Source of the DNA: Margaritispora aquatica
Lineage: Eukaryota > Ascomycota > Leotiomycetes > Helotiales > Discinellaceae
Length of the DNA: 64,000 bases
Direction: 5' to 3'
Assembly: GCA_007644065.1 (NCBI GenBank)
Contig: VJWN01000011.1
Coordinates: 806,001-870,000, forward strand
A program made the position numbers and the translations under genes. The notes under the pieces were generated by a model. That model saw only the letters and a list, made by a program, of their open reading frames with translations. It made no database searches and was not told the DNA's origin. Below are positions 10,957 to 23,758 of this stretch, piece by piece (position 1 is the stretch's first letter; each line of letters begins with the position of its first letter).

Positions 10957-13882
10957 ATGAACAAACCGTTTAAGCCTCTGATTCCCAGAGCGACTGCTAA
11001 GCCAGAAGAGATTGTTAGAATACCTGACTCGGACTCGGAAGACAACAACTACGTACAGCATCCTCCCAAGAAACGTCGTTTAATTCATGTCGTGGACAAT
11101 GCCCCTCCGGTGCCAAAGACAACAATGTCTGCGGCTACACTTGTGCCAAGAAAACCTTTATTAGTCGTCCAGAATGTTGCCGAAATTAAAGATCGCGAAG
11201 AGAGTTCTGGTGGGTCTGAAGGCTACTACACGGTGCAATGGTGTGTTCAGCTCCTAGACAGAGATCTCGAAAGCTGACAACTCCATCTTCAGGCGGAAGT
11301 TCACGAACAAGAAACACAAGACTTGGGAAGGTGATGGAATTCTCGCTGTACATGGCGGATATGCACGACTGCAAGATATATCTGGAAGAGATATGGGGAA
11401 AACCATGTTTAAGGACCCTTTGCTACCAGAGAGTACATTAAGTGTAGGTGGAAAAGAGATTCAAGTGGACGCTGTTATTTCTAAGGCAGAATTTCTGTCA
11501 GGGAAATGCTACATTGGTGGGTCAACAAAGCGGTCATCAAACGATATCAGTAGCGACAAGCCTATTGTGCCAACGAAAACGTCAATTTCATTGCCGAAAG
11601 GGAAGATGCCACTGTTGAGTTTGAAAAAGGAAAGGAATAGTTCAGAAGTCGTGTCGCCGCAAGTTTTAAGCATGGAAATATCTTCTAAGAGTTTCTATTC
11701 AGGGCAGTCAACGCACAAGTCGGCAGCGATAGGAGCCCAGTTCAAGAATCCGATGTTGAAAACTACAGTTATGCCGCAAAAGAAAGATGGCGAAGTGACT
11801 CCACGACATGATCCCACAGCCCCTGGTGCTCTTATCATGAAAAGACCGAATGACTGCCCCAAAGGAAAAGAAATCGTAGACGTCGTTCTCGATCCATTCC
11901 TTGGCCGACATTTGCGCGAACATCAGCGTGAGGGTGTCAAGTTTCTTTACGAATGCGTAATGGGATTGCGTGACTTTAATGGCCAAGGTGCTGTGTTGGC
12001 CGATGAAATGGGATTAGGAAAAACACTGCAGACAATTGCTTTAATTTGGACTCTGCTAAAGCAAAATCCAATCTATTCACCAACTCACAGGGGCGTCATC
12101 AAGAAGGCGCTCATTGTATGTCCGGCTACACTAATTGTGAACTGGAAAAAAGAATTCCAAAAGTGGTTAGGGAATGAGAGGATTGGCGTTCTTGTCGCTG
12201 ATGATAAGAAGACAAAAATCACGGATTTCACGCATGGAAAGAGTTACAGCGTGATGATTATTGGTTATGAGAAACTGAGAAATGTGGCAGACGAACTCCA
12301 AAAGGGTGCCGGAGTTGATATTGTTATTGCGGATGAAGGCCACCGACTTAAAACAGCCCAAAACAAGTCAGCGCAAGCTATTAAGTCTCTGAACACCTCG
12401 AGGCGAGTCATTTTATCTGGAACACCTATTCAAAATGATCTTTCTGAATTTTTTGTCATGGTTGATTTTGTCAATCCTGGCTTGCTGGGCATGTACAAAA
12501 CCTTCAAGAAGATGTTCGAAGTCCCAATTGTTAAGAGCAGACAACCCGGAGCATCTCAGAAAGATCTCGAAATAGGTGAAGCTAGAGAAGAGGAAATGTT
12601 GGCCTCAACGAAACCATTCATTCTCAGAAGGACAGCTGAAATATTGTCGAAATACTTGCCACCAAAAACCGAATATGTCATCTTTTGTGAGCCTACACAG
12701 GCACAAATACAGGTTTATCAGCATGTACTCGATTCACCATTCTTTGGTAGAGTCATTGGAAGTTCTGAGGCAGCTTTTCAACTGATTATGCTCCTTAAAA
12801 AGGTGTGTAACAGCCCAAGCTTGCTTTTCAAAAAAGAAGACGCAACTCCGATAAATCCTAATGTCGCCGAAATGCTCGAGTCACTCCCCACCGAACTTCT
12901 GCGTCAAACACCTGTGAAGTCAAGTGGGAAGTTCAGAGTTCTTGATAGGTTATTGAATCATCTTTCGAAAAACACAAAGGAGAAGATTGTGTTGGTTTCG
13001 AACTACACAACAACGCTCGACATCCTTGGACAACACTTAGCATCACTAGGACTTTCATTCCTCAGACTTGATGGCAGTACTCCTACCGCAAGACGGCAAG
13101 ATCTGGTTGACACTTTCAATAGAGATCCTGCATCCAAAACTTTTGCTTTCTTGCTTTCAGCAAAATCGGGTGGTGCTGGGCTGAACTTGATCGGTGCTTC
13201 GCGCTTAGTTCTGTTTGATGTTGACTGGAATCCGGCTGTTGATTTACAAGCTATGGCTCGTATTCATCGAGACGGCCAGAAGAGACCTGTGAAGATTTAC
13301 CGCTTTCTTATGGCAGGCTGCATAGACGAAAAGATATATCAGCGTCAGGTCAACAAAATGGGACTTGCTGACAGCGTTGTTGACGGCAAGAAGAGCGATG
13401 CATCATTCACGCCAGCAGAGCTCCACGATTTGTTCCGTTTGAATACGGAAGCGAAATGTCAGACCCATGACTTGCTTGGTTGTGACTGCCGAGGACTAGG
13501 CACTGCTAAACAGACCCCACCGCCTCTATCTGACGTCGAATCCGATAACAGTATTACAATGGTTGAAAGCGACGATGACGAGGACTTACCGACTCTTCGT
13601 CGAATGTCGAGAGGCTTAGTCCCAGGGACCAAAGCGAATATAGATGCGCTTAGAGCAGCAGAAGCAGCAGAGGCAAAGAAACTGAAGGCTAGCAAGATGC
13701 AAGCTCTGATGACGTTTCGGCACGTGGATACTGCAATTTTCAAGGACGGCTCAGATGAGCATTACAGCATAGACGAGGTAGATGATGTTATAGACGTTTT
13801 GGGCGATGAGGTTCTTGTAGAGGTGTTGAAAGAGAAAGCCTGCAAAGCAAGGTATATTTTCGCCAAGAAAGATAGAGTTTAA
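10957..13882 (+). CDS. RDH54: Rdh54/Tid1-type Swi2/Snf2 DNA translocase, 957 aa
   Basis: Rad54-family ATPase that remodels Rad51/Dmc1-DNA complexes in homologous recombination. Exons 10957-11240 and 11293-13882 (52-nt intron, donor GTGTGT, acceptor TTCAG) give 2874 nt. The N-terminal region (residues 1-150) has a basic stretch (KKRRLIHVVD) and the YYTVQWRKFTNKKHKTWEGD block found in Rdh54/Rad54B. ATPase motifs: HQREGVKFLYECV; Walker A DEMGLGKT at 332-339; DEGH at 442-445; SGTPIQND. C-terminal lobe: SAKSGGAGLNLIGASRLVLF, DVDWNPAVDLQAMARIHRDG. The C-terminal tail is acidic and Ala-rich. The longer upstream frame begins at a non-ATG codon, so ATG 10957 is preferred. Rad54B-type is favoured over Rad54 because of the extended N-terminus and the CQTHDLLGCDC segment. 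Confidence 0.93.
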
Positions 13883-14555
13883 CGACATGATCATATTGTA
13901 TTATATTGCATGGCGTAGGCGCTCAAACGGATATCAACAGGAATTTGGCGTGGGAATGGACAGCATGGACATGTTTGGAAGAATAGAGAGCATGCTAGAT
14001 GACTTGCACTATACCATGAACTCCAAAGTTTTGACTATAATAGTGACAATTGATTATGACGTTGCGACTTCCAGTGAGAGCGTGCTAACAACTTTACTGA
14101 TACATGTGGCTCGTGCTTGTTGACTTTGAGTAATCATTCGACTTGCTTCTCTCTTCGTCTCTTGACACTTTGTTGAAGTGAGTTTAGACGGATAAACCAT
14201 CAACGAACGGTAGTCATCACACTAAATGCACTGAGATCTGTTCGTAGCTTCGCTGGCGATTCTCTTGGTACGGACACTAGATCGGATGTAGTTAGTAGCG
14301 TACCGCATTGCACCCCCCTGCAATAGAAGAGACAGATTTCCATTCTTGGAGCCACAGTGGCATCCCACAACCAGACTTGCAACAACCTTCTTTTGTTCTC
14401 TATTTAACTTTCCACTTTCGCTTTGGATCCGTCAACAAATTCGCATGTAGTAACTGCCAACGTACAGCATTTTACTTGCCTTCATTCACAGCTGTCCAAA
14501 CTTGCGCGCAAGTCCTTACTAAGGGCGCCGGTCTGTAAGACCACCTAGAGTCAAA
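13883..14555. other. Intergenic, 673 nt, RDH54 3' flank and SEC63 promoter
   Basis: Tandem genes on plus. Short frames on both strands have no domain pattern. A pyrimidine-rich stretch around 14380-14410 may belong to the SEC63 leader. No gene seen. Confidence 0.4.
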
Positions 14556-16825
14556 ATGAGTGGAACGGATTATTCGTACGATGAACAGGTACGACGCTGC
14601 GAACAGAGCCAAATTCTCTCTACAATACTAACAATACCATAGGGACAATTCTTCCCTTTCTTCGTGCTCACCGTCGTGGGAATCGTTACAATCCCACTAA
14701 CATATTCTGTCCTTAAGCCAAGCACATTGCCTGGCGCAACAGCCCCGCGCATAAAGACAGATTTCAAACCTGAACATGCCGACCTTGTCGATAGCCAGAG
14801 AAGGGCACAGAAGAGGAAGGAGAGGAAGTTGAAGCGCGGTGTTGCCGTGATAGTTGGCTGGGCATTGATGGCGTTGATGGCATATCTTATTGTTGTTACT
14901 GCGCGGACGATACCCAAGATCTGGAACCCATATGATATCTTGGGCATCTCAGATGTCAGTACCATACCGAGAGACTCCGCAAGCTCAATCTGCTAACTAG
15001 AAGCAGGCTGCCACTGAGAAAGAGATCAGATCACATTACAAGCGCATGTCTCTCAAATACCACCCCGACAAAATCAGACCAGACCCAGCGAAGAATCAGA
15101 CTATCGAGTCATTAAATGACTACTTTGTCGAGCTCACGAAAGCGTACAAGGCACTCACTGACGAGGAGATTCGGAACAATTACCAGCAATTCGGGCACCC
15201 AGACGGAAAGCAAAGTTTCAGCATTGGAATTGCATTGCCAAAGTTCATCGTATCTGAAGGAAATGGAAAATACGTTGTTCTGGTGTACGCAGCCTTGTTA
15301 GGAGTCTTGCTACCTTATTTGGTTGGTGCTTGGTGGTATGGAACCCAGGCACTATCAAAAGAGAAGGTTCTGGTTGAAAGCGCCAACAACCTTTTCCGCG
15401 AATACGATGAAGCTATCACCGAGGGAGGCATAATCACATCTCTGAGCACTGGTCTTGAATTTCAACAAACGTTCAAGGGCGAGAAAGCAGAGTCGGGCTT
15501 GGCTAAGCTAGAATCTAGAATTCTTGCTGAGGGTGACAATACGCCTTTGGTGGGAGGACTGACCGTAAAGGATCGCACAAGCCTAGAAGATCTGGATGGT
15601 GGCTTCCGGAGAAAGGCTCTTGGTCTTCTATGGGCATATCTTGGTCGCGTAGAGTTGGACGATGAAGCTCTTAATCTCGCTAAGATCGAAGTAGCCCCAA
15701 TCGCTCATGCCCTCAATGGCTCATTCACAGCTATCGCATTGGCTTTCGGCTCGACTGGTCCTATACTCAAATCATACCTCACATCTCAGAACCTGATGCA
15801 GGCTGTGGCTCCAGGATCGTCACCGCTCCTTCAACTCCCACATATAACACCAGCAGTTGCGAGAGCTATTGAGGGTGACTCTATCGCACATCTTTCTCTC
15901 CAACAATACATGGATTTACCAGAAGCTTATCGACACAAGCTTTCAGTCGGTGAAGGTCTCCTGTCCGAGTCACAATATCAGGCTGCTGTCAGTGTAGCCA
16001 GACAACTCCCTCGTCTTCAAGTGGAAAAGGCTTTCTTCAAGGTACCTGGAGAGAAGTATATCACACCTGGATCCCTGGTATCTTTGGTCATCAAGGGTCG
16101 TTTCATCCCTCCTGGAAGCACGGATATCCCAGAAATCAACGAGCTTGACCTTGAAGATGTGGATGCTGACGAGGACGATCTTGACGCAATCCTTGGTCGT
16201 CCAAAGGTTGGCAAGGATGGCAAGAAAGCAGCTGAGCCGAAACCAATTCTTCCACCATTGGCTTTCGCTCCATATTTCCCACGTGACTATTCGCCAAGGT
16301 GGCACGTTTTCCTTACCGATAGCAAGCAGGGCAAAATTGCGGTGCCTCCAACGACTTTTGCGACATTCGATAAGCCAATCTGTGACGAAAATGGAAAGCC
16401 AACCTTCAACATGCAAACTGTCAAGACGCAATTCGCGGCACCTCCTAATGCTGGCCAATACACTTTCGTTATGCATCTCATTTGCGACTCTTATTTGGGA
16501 TTTGATGCCAAGATGGAAGTTACCTTGACTGTTGAGGATGCAAGCAGGGCTGAGGAGATTGACGCTGAAGACGATATCAGTGAACCTGATGAGGGTAAGC
16601 TGTTCCAACACCCGATTTCTGCCAAATACTAACTCTGTGACAGACTCTATTGCTGGTCAAATGCACGCTCTCAAGACAGGTGGTCTCAGTGGTGCAGTAG
16701 CACCTCAGAAAAAGAAGAAGAAGGCCGCAGCGGAAGAACGAGACTCTAGTGACGAAGAAAGTAATACTGATGGCGAGGAAGCCGACGATACCAGTGAGAC
16801 GGACACCGATACCGATGAGGAGTAA
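14556..16825 (+). CDS. SEC63: ER translocon J-protein Sec63, 704 aa
   Basis: Partner of the Sec61 channel that recruits Kar2/BiP for post-translational import into the ER. Exons 14556-14588, 14643-14954, 15007-16594, 16644-16825 (2115 nt). Three membrane segments are visible: about 15-33 (FFVLTVVGIVTIPLTY), 76-96 (GVAVIVGWALMALMAYLIVV) and 200-222 (VVLVYAALLGVLLPYLVG). A lumenal J domain lies between the second and third (NPYDILGISDAATEKEIRSH, HPD in SLKYHPDKI). A Sec63/Brl domain follows to about residue 560, then an acidic tail (DTSETDTDTDEE) preceded by KKKKK. The third intron has a GTCAGT-type donor before J-domain residue A116. Length and topology match fungal Sec63. Confidence 0.95.
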
Positions 16826-17407
16826 ACAAACCAAAAGGAATATGGGTTATATTTCCCTGTCATTAGTTTCTTCTCTTGGCTTTCTATTCTTTGCCGATGA
16901 GACTGGAGTGGGGTGTATGCATTCTGGGCTTGTGTAAAAATATTCGGCGTCGCATTGGGGCACGGCGTTCCTGGGTCCCGACGGCTGTCAAAACATGTGC
17001 ATATGGGAGCTTGTGCTCTAACATGAGAGGGGAGGGATGGACTGGAGTTTTGCAATCTGGAAGCAGGATTCCACAGCGCTAGCATTCACAATTTGATCTC
17101 AATAAAAACGAGATATTGACCACTTTCTGGAATTCTGTATTATCGTGCTAGTGGTGCGTGCATACTTGATACACACGCCTACCACGTGGTATGACTGTAG
17201 AAATGCATGCCGTAGGATCTCATGTCCTTTCACTACCTTTGACATGTACCTATTTTAGATTGATTGTAGCCAAGCAACTTACAGCCAGGTAAGTAAGTGA
17301 AGCCGTGATGAAAGATAACGTTACACTCAAGTGAGTACGGTATCAATTGAGATCAACGGGAATTTCGTGTATACATCTTGGTCTGCCTCATGTGCTTGGT
17401 GCTTTTG
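16826..17407. other. Convergent intergenic region, about 580 nt
   Basis: 3' flanks of SEC63 (+) and the secreted-protein gene (-). No coding pattern seen. Confidence 0.4.
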
Positions 17408-18751
17408 TTATTTGGATTTTCCTAAATTTTTGTCTTTGAACAAATGGATAAGAATGTTTCTTAAGCAGGTTTCTTTCAATTGCAATATCATGCACAAAAA
17501 ATCTAGAAAAATTAACATCGGGCTTGAAAATTCATCTCTGGTCATAAAGTAACGAAGAAGCGACGCCATAACGCCAGGAAATCCAACAATGCCACTATCA
17601 CTTTTTTCTACTCCAACGTAGTAATCAGCACCGTAGTGCGTGTCAACCGAGCATCGCTGGTTCGTGGCAATGACGTTGTAGTTATCAGTGTCGAACTCTT
17701 GACCACAAACAATTCCATTATGCGTGTTAGTGTCCTTAGAGCAGTGCGTTACGAGGTCCTCGGCGTAGCTGGCGATGTAGCCGCAGTCGGGCTGGATTTC
17801 GTAGTTGTTCTGCGTTTGGTGGTTAGACGCGTAGTTTTGGCATGTAAGGGGTCTGGGTCGAAGGGGGATGGGAATGGGATCGGGAGAGAAAGGGAAGAAC
17901 GAACATCATTGCACAGCCAGACACCAGCAGCGACATGGCACGATATGCGCACGCATTGGTTCTTGCCGACGCTGCATCTGCCATGGAATTTTTTTTAGGT
18001 AGGTGATTCCATTCAGGATGAGCTCGCGTCTGGTGTAGATCCAATGGTGGCCTGGGACGGGATAGCAGATATATCCATCCTGTGTCCAACGGAGAAAGTG
18101 TCAGTGTTATGTTTCAAACGGATATATAGATTTGATTCTCACTCTGACTTTGGATGTGTTGTTGAGGGAGAGTGGGGTTTGGATGAGACTGTGGTTGGGA
18201 TTTGGATTTGAGCATCACTTGCCTTGTTGAGCGAATGTCGAGTAGCGATACCGGTATTACTTGCAGCAGTCAACACAGTGGCAGGATCCGCGAGATCAAA
18301 TTTGAATCCTGGGTGTTTCTTGACAAGCGAGGCCATGGTCTCCTGTTTTCTTGTTAGCCATCATCTAGACAGTCTCACTTCACCTTCCTGTGTAAGCATA
18401 AGACCAAGATTTAGGGGAAACTCTGGCAAGGTACAAAAAATGCATGCCTCAATGGTATCGTCTGCATCAACGACATCGATTCCTCCCACAGTGTCAGTGA
18501 ACTTCAGATCCCCCACTGTGTAGCCTCCTTGGATGAAATCCTGGATATTGGAGTGTTTTTGAGCGCGAGCCAGTATAGTGGGACTAGCTGCGCTTGTCTG
18601 GTGTGAATATCAGTTGCTGTGTATCATTTTCATATTGTGGCGACGTTTGGGTAATATGACAAGGAGTGCACATTGTGGGGTTCCAGAGAAGTTGTATTTT
18701 GAAACTTACCAGAGAAGCAGCGAGCAAGAGGAATATAGTGAAGAAGAGCAT
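17408..18751 (-). CDS. Predicted secreted protein of unknown family, multi-exon, one GC-AG intron
   Basis: Not recognised. Exons supported on minus: 18710-18751 (MLFFTIFLLLAASL, a signal-peptide-like start), 18379-18597, 18223-18342, then one from 18079. All these joins are phase 0. The intron after residue Lys (18222) begins GCAAGT, a GC-AG donor with otherwise perfect consensus. A last open stretch, 17408-17809, is entered after a CGCAG acceptor and reads NNYEIQPDCGYIASYAEDLV, THCSKDTNTHNGIVC and NQRCSVDTHYGADYY. The donor joining it to the 18079 exon could not be fixed (candidates near 17900 and 17930), and the true stop may lie before 17408. Several Cys (ICYP, DCGY, THCS, IVCG, QRCS) are consistent with a disulfide-bonded extracellular protein, possibly an effector; that role is inference. 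Confidence 0.55.
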
Positions 18752-19489
18752 TGTTGGTGTTGGTATAGAAGTTGTTGTATGTTGTTATGTTGAAGATGTG
18801 GAGTTGTTTGTTTGCAATTAGAAACTTTGGAGGGAACCGATTGGGGATTACCTTATATATCTTGTTATGAGAAGGATTTCGAGCTAGAAAAACGAAGTTC
18901 TTGCAACACTAAGTAGTTTGCTGAGTTGGAGATACAGCTCTAGCGAGCGAGATGTCAATTTATAGTTGAACTCTTGAGAAGTAGGGAGTACAAGGATGGT
19001 ATGAACAAGAAGATGTCATCAGATGAAGAGTTTGTATAACTTTTTCATTCTTCACTCCAGTCAAAGTATAGAAGTCGAGACGCTCCAGGAAGGTTAACAA
19101 CAGCAAGGGGGGAAATCACAGAAGCGATGTGTGAAGAATACACGAAGAGTAAGGCCGACAAGAACGAGAAAAGATAATGTCACACGGAAAGCGTTTTCCT
19201 AGCCACCAAGATCATATCATACTTCAGTAGGACGGGTTGAAAGCAATTTACAAGAAGCATTTCAACCTTGAAGTGGTGACTTGAGGATGATTCATAGCTT
19301 GAACATTTAAGGAATAAACCTCATATTGACGCTCGCGACCTAATAAACTCTGTAGGCCTCGCTTGCTATAGTGCTTTTCCGAAAACACAAAGTATCTGTA
19401 CACGCAAACACCAAACTCCTGTTCAAGTATTCCTACAGAGGGTAAAATAGTCCCAAAGTTACCGTGCTCTCAATACATACACCTTGCGA
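18752..19489. other. Intergenic, 738 nt
   Basis: Promoter of the secreted-protein gene and 3' flank of the DENND11-like gene, both on minus. No open frame with coding character and no repeat seen. Confidence 0.4.
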
Positions 19490-21443
19490 CTAACAGATCC
19501 GTATGCCGCATACATCAACGCTTCTCCCCTCCACTGTTGCATTGCAACCAAAGTACTCCTTTGCGACTTCCTCAATAAATAAATGATCTGTGGCAGACCA
19601 AACATCCAACCCCATCCTCACGATATCATTGCTGCTTATATAAATAGATGGGTCGGTGTTCTCCCCGAGGTCATCCTGCAAGCGACTCTGTTCCTCTTCT
19701 CGCTCGTCATCTGAGTCAGTAGCATCGACTATGTCACTGACCGTGGCGAGAATCTGAGTTGTGAGACGGTGAAAGTAAGCAATGATTGCCATTTCCTGCT
19801 TAGCAGTCATATCTTCTCTACTAGTCTTGGCCCTCATTGAGGATGAAGATTGTGACCGTGGCCGTGCTTTTATTGGAGAAGATGGCGACAGAGACAGTCC
19901 CGAGAGAAGAGAGGCATCTGCATCGCGCTCCTCGTCTGAATGAAGTCGCTGCTCACCTGCAGATGCCCACCACATAAACCCTGCATAAGCAAGAGCGGAC
20001 CAAGACCAGGGTTCTATTATGTGATCTGTGTCTGGAATATCCAGCATCGGTGCATCTCGAGGTAGTGAGGCACTAGACGATGTCATGCGATGAGGCATTT
20101 CTTCATCATCATCTTCACTGTCTTCCGCTTGAGACATACTCGTCCTCCGCCTACTAAGAGGACTTGAGGGACGAGATGCATGTCTTGATAAGCCCCATCG
20201 CAAAGTTCGATATCGTCTCAAATCTCTTTGTGTTGCTTTCATTTCTGTGCCCTGAGGAGACTCAACTTTCGGCCACACTTTCTCGGTAGCATCTTCCGAG
20301 TATGGTGGTGGCATGGTAATAAGAACATCATATAATGCGCTTTTCATAGCCAATATGCTGTCTGTGGTGCACGCGATCCAGCCACAACCTGGCTCATCTC
20401 TGGGCTCAGGGCCATCCAGTCCTGGCGTGGTCGAGGTGGCTTTGGAGGCTTTGAGATCCTCTTCCAGAAGGGGAATATCATGTACGCCAATAGAAAAAAG
20501 AGGACGAAGTCGCTGGGGCGGTGCAGTTGGTGCTAGAAGATCACTGACAGCCAGAGGTACATTAGAAAGAACAGAAATATCATATACTAGAAAGATTGTC
20601 AGTACGTAGTTGAATTTCATGCATGGTGCAACACACCAAAATTACATGTCTCCTCTACAGGAGCGTGAGCAACAATTAGTATCCGTTTGCGTAGAAGAGC
20701 CGCTCGGTGAATAGGAAAAATTAAGGGTCCAAATGTTTCCAGAAGATTCAACAAACTCCAAGCCGGATGATATGCAGATAAACTATGGCCTGGAGGAAGT
20801 AAAGCCGCACCATCTGATGCCGAGCGGTTTCTGCTATGACCTTTGGGGTCTGATGGAGATGCTCGCATAGGTTTAAATTTTATGCTAGATGGTGAGTCAG
20901 AAACCGGGTCCATGTCTGATATTGGCAATGGGCCTTTGGCCTTGTGTCCCTCCCAATACTCCTCGAGCACCTGAGTCTTGGTGGTATCAATGATTAAATC
21001 ACTAACGTATGAGGTTAGCAGCATTCCACACTTCAGCAAAAAAACACGCACTTGGCCATCTTCTTAAGATCTTCAGCATGCTTCCAGCCTTTCCCAAGTC
21101 TCCCATAGCTCAATGGAACCATTACTCCAACTGCGATCATACGTGCATTCCTGGATTCCTCTGCAGCCGGCGCATTGATGAAGGCACTGAGTCCCGCATG
21201 ATTGTCATGAACAAAATATATAAGATCTTCCTTAACAGTATGCAAGCCAGATGGCAGACTCTTGTATTCCACTACGCCTTCAAGTTCAATCCCAGGTAGT
21301 GATCTTTTCCATCCAATTGTATAACCGGCCTTGATATCGAAATAGATGAGGAACAGCGCAGAAATGGGAGGAGAGTCGATGCTCGAGCCACCATTGGGAA
21401 GGTCGATACTCAAGGGCGCAGGGCCTCGTCTGGCTGGTGCCAT
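19490..21443 (-). CDS. DENND11/LCHN (yeast Anr2)-like protein, DUF4484-type, 617 aa
   Basis: Exons on minus: 21052-21443, 20637-21001, 19490-20586 (1854 nt), with introns of about 50 nt (donors GTGCGT and GTGTGT, acceptors GTTAG and TCTAG). The N-terminal block matches the LCHN/Anr2 longin-DENN pattern: ALFLIYFDIKAGYTIGWKRS, then LEGVVEYKSLPSGLHTVKED and LIYFVHDNHAGLSAF, RNARMIAVGVM. The middle contains the second conserved block (YHPAWSLLNLLETFGPLIFP, AALLRKRILIVAHAPVEETC). The last 300 residues include Ser/Arg-rich disordered stretches. These proteins are thought to act as Rab regulators or to associate with lipid droplets in yeast; the exact role is unknown. No membrane segment is present. 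The ATG at 21443 is the most likely start. Confidence 0.75.
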
Positions 21444-22825
21444 ATTGCGCAGTATCCTCAGAGCATAGCAATGCAACAATGAGTAAAGTGCTAGCTATTA
21501 GAGCGATGGCAGCAGCAGATGTTCCCCACGGTCGTCGTGGAGCATAAATTGTGGATCTCGTCCTGGGTGTGGATATAGCATATTGATACACACCACACTG
21601 CCCAATACAACTGAGAGGCCAGTCAACAATGACAACATTTATCCAAACTCTCCAGACCTCCATAGGAATATCGTCAAAAAATCTTACTTATCTATCTGAA
21701 CTATGGTAATCCGGGTAAAATTACCAGTATCTATGGCTGTGCTTTTAGTCTTTGTCCATAACTTGGGGGAAAATGCATCTATGAACTTTCATGATAAACT
21801 CTTTGCACTGAAAGGTCCTAAAAAGGACTAACAAACTACAGACCTCCTTTGTAACAGCAGCCATCCTCATTCTATATTTCTTCGCCCAGCTCTGGTAGCT
21901 GAAGCAATCATTTGGACTTTGCACTTATTCGAAAGTGTCGAGCTAAGGAATCTTACAATCGACTGATTCCCGAGGCAGATGTTCTTTGCTTTCTCCAGGT
22001 GTTGAATCTCTAAACAAGCTCAAATCTCAGAGACTTCACACGTGTCGCTGAAGAATTAAAATTCTCATTTAAATAATGTAGGCGCTAATGCAGGACTCGC
22101 TGGTAAAGTTCCTAGCCCTGTCTTCTGTGAAATATATTCGCGAAGACTTGATTGTTCATAATCTTTGGATAAGACGCTGCTTGATGCGCTGCTATGCTTG
22201 AATATTGCTTGGAATTTTGAATTGCATGAGTAACACTGCGTCTTTACAGCTTCTTCGAGGTAGGTTCTGCCTTAACGGCTGTATTTCTTTGGGATTTGAT
22301 GTGAATTTGCTGGTGGGTTTTTTGGCGCTGACCTTCAGATGTTTCGCGAATTACGAATTTTACGAAATTGGGTTCACAAATTAGGTGGAAGCGCAACAGG
22401 AAAGATTAATAGAGATATGGCTTAGAATGAAATGGAGATATAGGATTAGCTCAGCACATAACAGGTCAATCCAATGTTCAAATCAGATCACGAACTCAAT
22501 CAGAAGGCAACTTTATGGGTAATTCCATATATTTGGGCCTTGTACGTAGCTAAAAGCTACAATGGGTACCTCTCAAATCCTCCCAATGCTAATATCATGC
22601 TAAAAATAGAAGGGGATGCTCTCCTCTAGCTCCACATTCTTCCCTAGACTAGGGAGAGCTTACGCCTTGCATTGTTTGGAAGCTCAGATTCTAAGTCGTT
22701 TGCTATGTTAAACTGGGATTCCCGAACCTTGTCCACCATAGCCCCTTCCTTTGGGATGGTTCTCAATCCAAATCGATATCAAAGCTGCTGAGCGCTAAGA
22801 ATCATTATCTGATAACTACTTATCA
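21444..22825. other. Intergenic, 1.4 kb, at the edge of the 2EXR cluster
   Basis: Upstream of the DENND11-like gene and downstream of the broken 2EXR copy. The frame at 21286-21663 overlaps the gene start and is judged a shadow. No recognisable relic found by eye. Confidence 0.4.
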
Positions 22826-23758
22826 CTACAGCTTTGGAGCTTCTAAGAATCCGTGATATCTGGCTTTTTTCTTCAGCGCATTGTGGAATGCCCGCATTCT
22901 CCGAAATTGAGACCGCAACCTATCTTCCTTGGTGTTTTGCTAAACCACTTCCCTCTCTAGATTGGTCAATGCCACGTTGGTGAGATTAACAATCTTTAAT
23001 TTGCAGGACTCATACTCTGGAGTCAAACAAAAGCCAATGTGCCCAAGTGCGGGAAACTTCAAAAGTAACTTGTATGAGTCCGGTTTGTTGTCAGAGATAT
23101 TTCGAGTGGCGCGGGCTGCACCGACAATATACAAGCGCCTGACCTGTGACACTGTATTATTGAGCAAATCTTTAAATGAGCTTGGGAAGCCATCGCTTGC
23201 TGAGTAATGTCTGAACGTGCCCAATCTGCCGATCGTATGGCTTCGTCTTGGAGAAGAATGCCATCGATATCAGTCGCAATATAAATGCGAGGTAAATGAC
23301 TTCCCGTTGGTGTCAACATGTTCGGATTGAAGATGAGATTTAGGTAACGCTGGCCCTCTGCTCGAGACTCCCTGCAGAGGTGAAGTATGACTGGCGGGGC
23401 AAGTCGCGTTACAAGATGCTTGATCTCAGCTGATTCTCTGAGACGAATCAGGCGCGCGGTGGGAAGCATGAATTGGAAGATTTTCAATCTAAGTTCTGTC
23501 GCGAGTTCTGAAAACCTCGTGAACTCCTGCAAAGGTGCGGGGAGACTTGGCTAACATCGGTCATCGTGTGTTAAGGAAGGTAGAGTCTTGTATACTTACA
23601 CCGACCTTCCAAATGACCAGTTGTCTGTCGAAATTGACAGTATCTGGTAGACATTTCGCACCAGCGGTTGTGGTCTTTCGCTTTGTGAAATATCCCCGAA
23701 TCACACCTACGAGACAGCGCCGATCCTTCAGCTGAGCTTTCAGCTCTTCGTGAGCCAT
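22826..23758 (-). pseudogene. Broken 2EXR-domain gene: one frameshift and one in-frame stop
   Basis: Exon 1 (23600-23758, MAHEELKAQLKDRR start) joins by a GTAAGT/GCAG intron, phase 0, to an exon starting at 23526 that carries the 2EXR signature (FSELATELRLKIFQFMLPTA, VILHLCRESRAEGQRYL, IYIATDIDGILL). Near 23215-23230 the homologous reading moves by one base: the first frame ends in an unrelated tail, while the -1 frame continues with SSFKDLLNNTVSQVRRLYIV and LLLKFPALGHIGF, matching the layout of the neighbouring gene at 24.2 kb. That frame stops at TAG 22940-22942, but the same frame stays open for 37 more codons (QNTKEDRLRSQFRRMRAFHN...) to 22826. No plausible intron explains the shift (only a 17-nt GT..AG is present). 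Best read as a recent pseudogene; a sequencing error is possible for either lesion. Confidence 0.7.
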
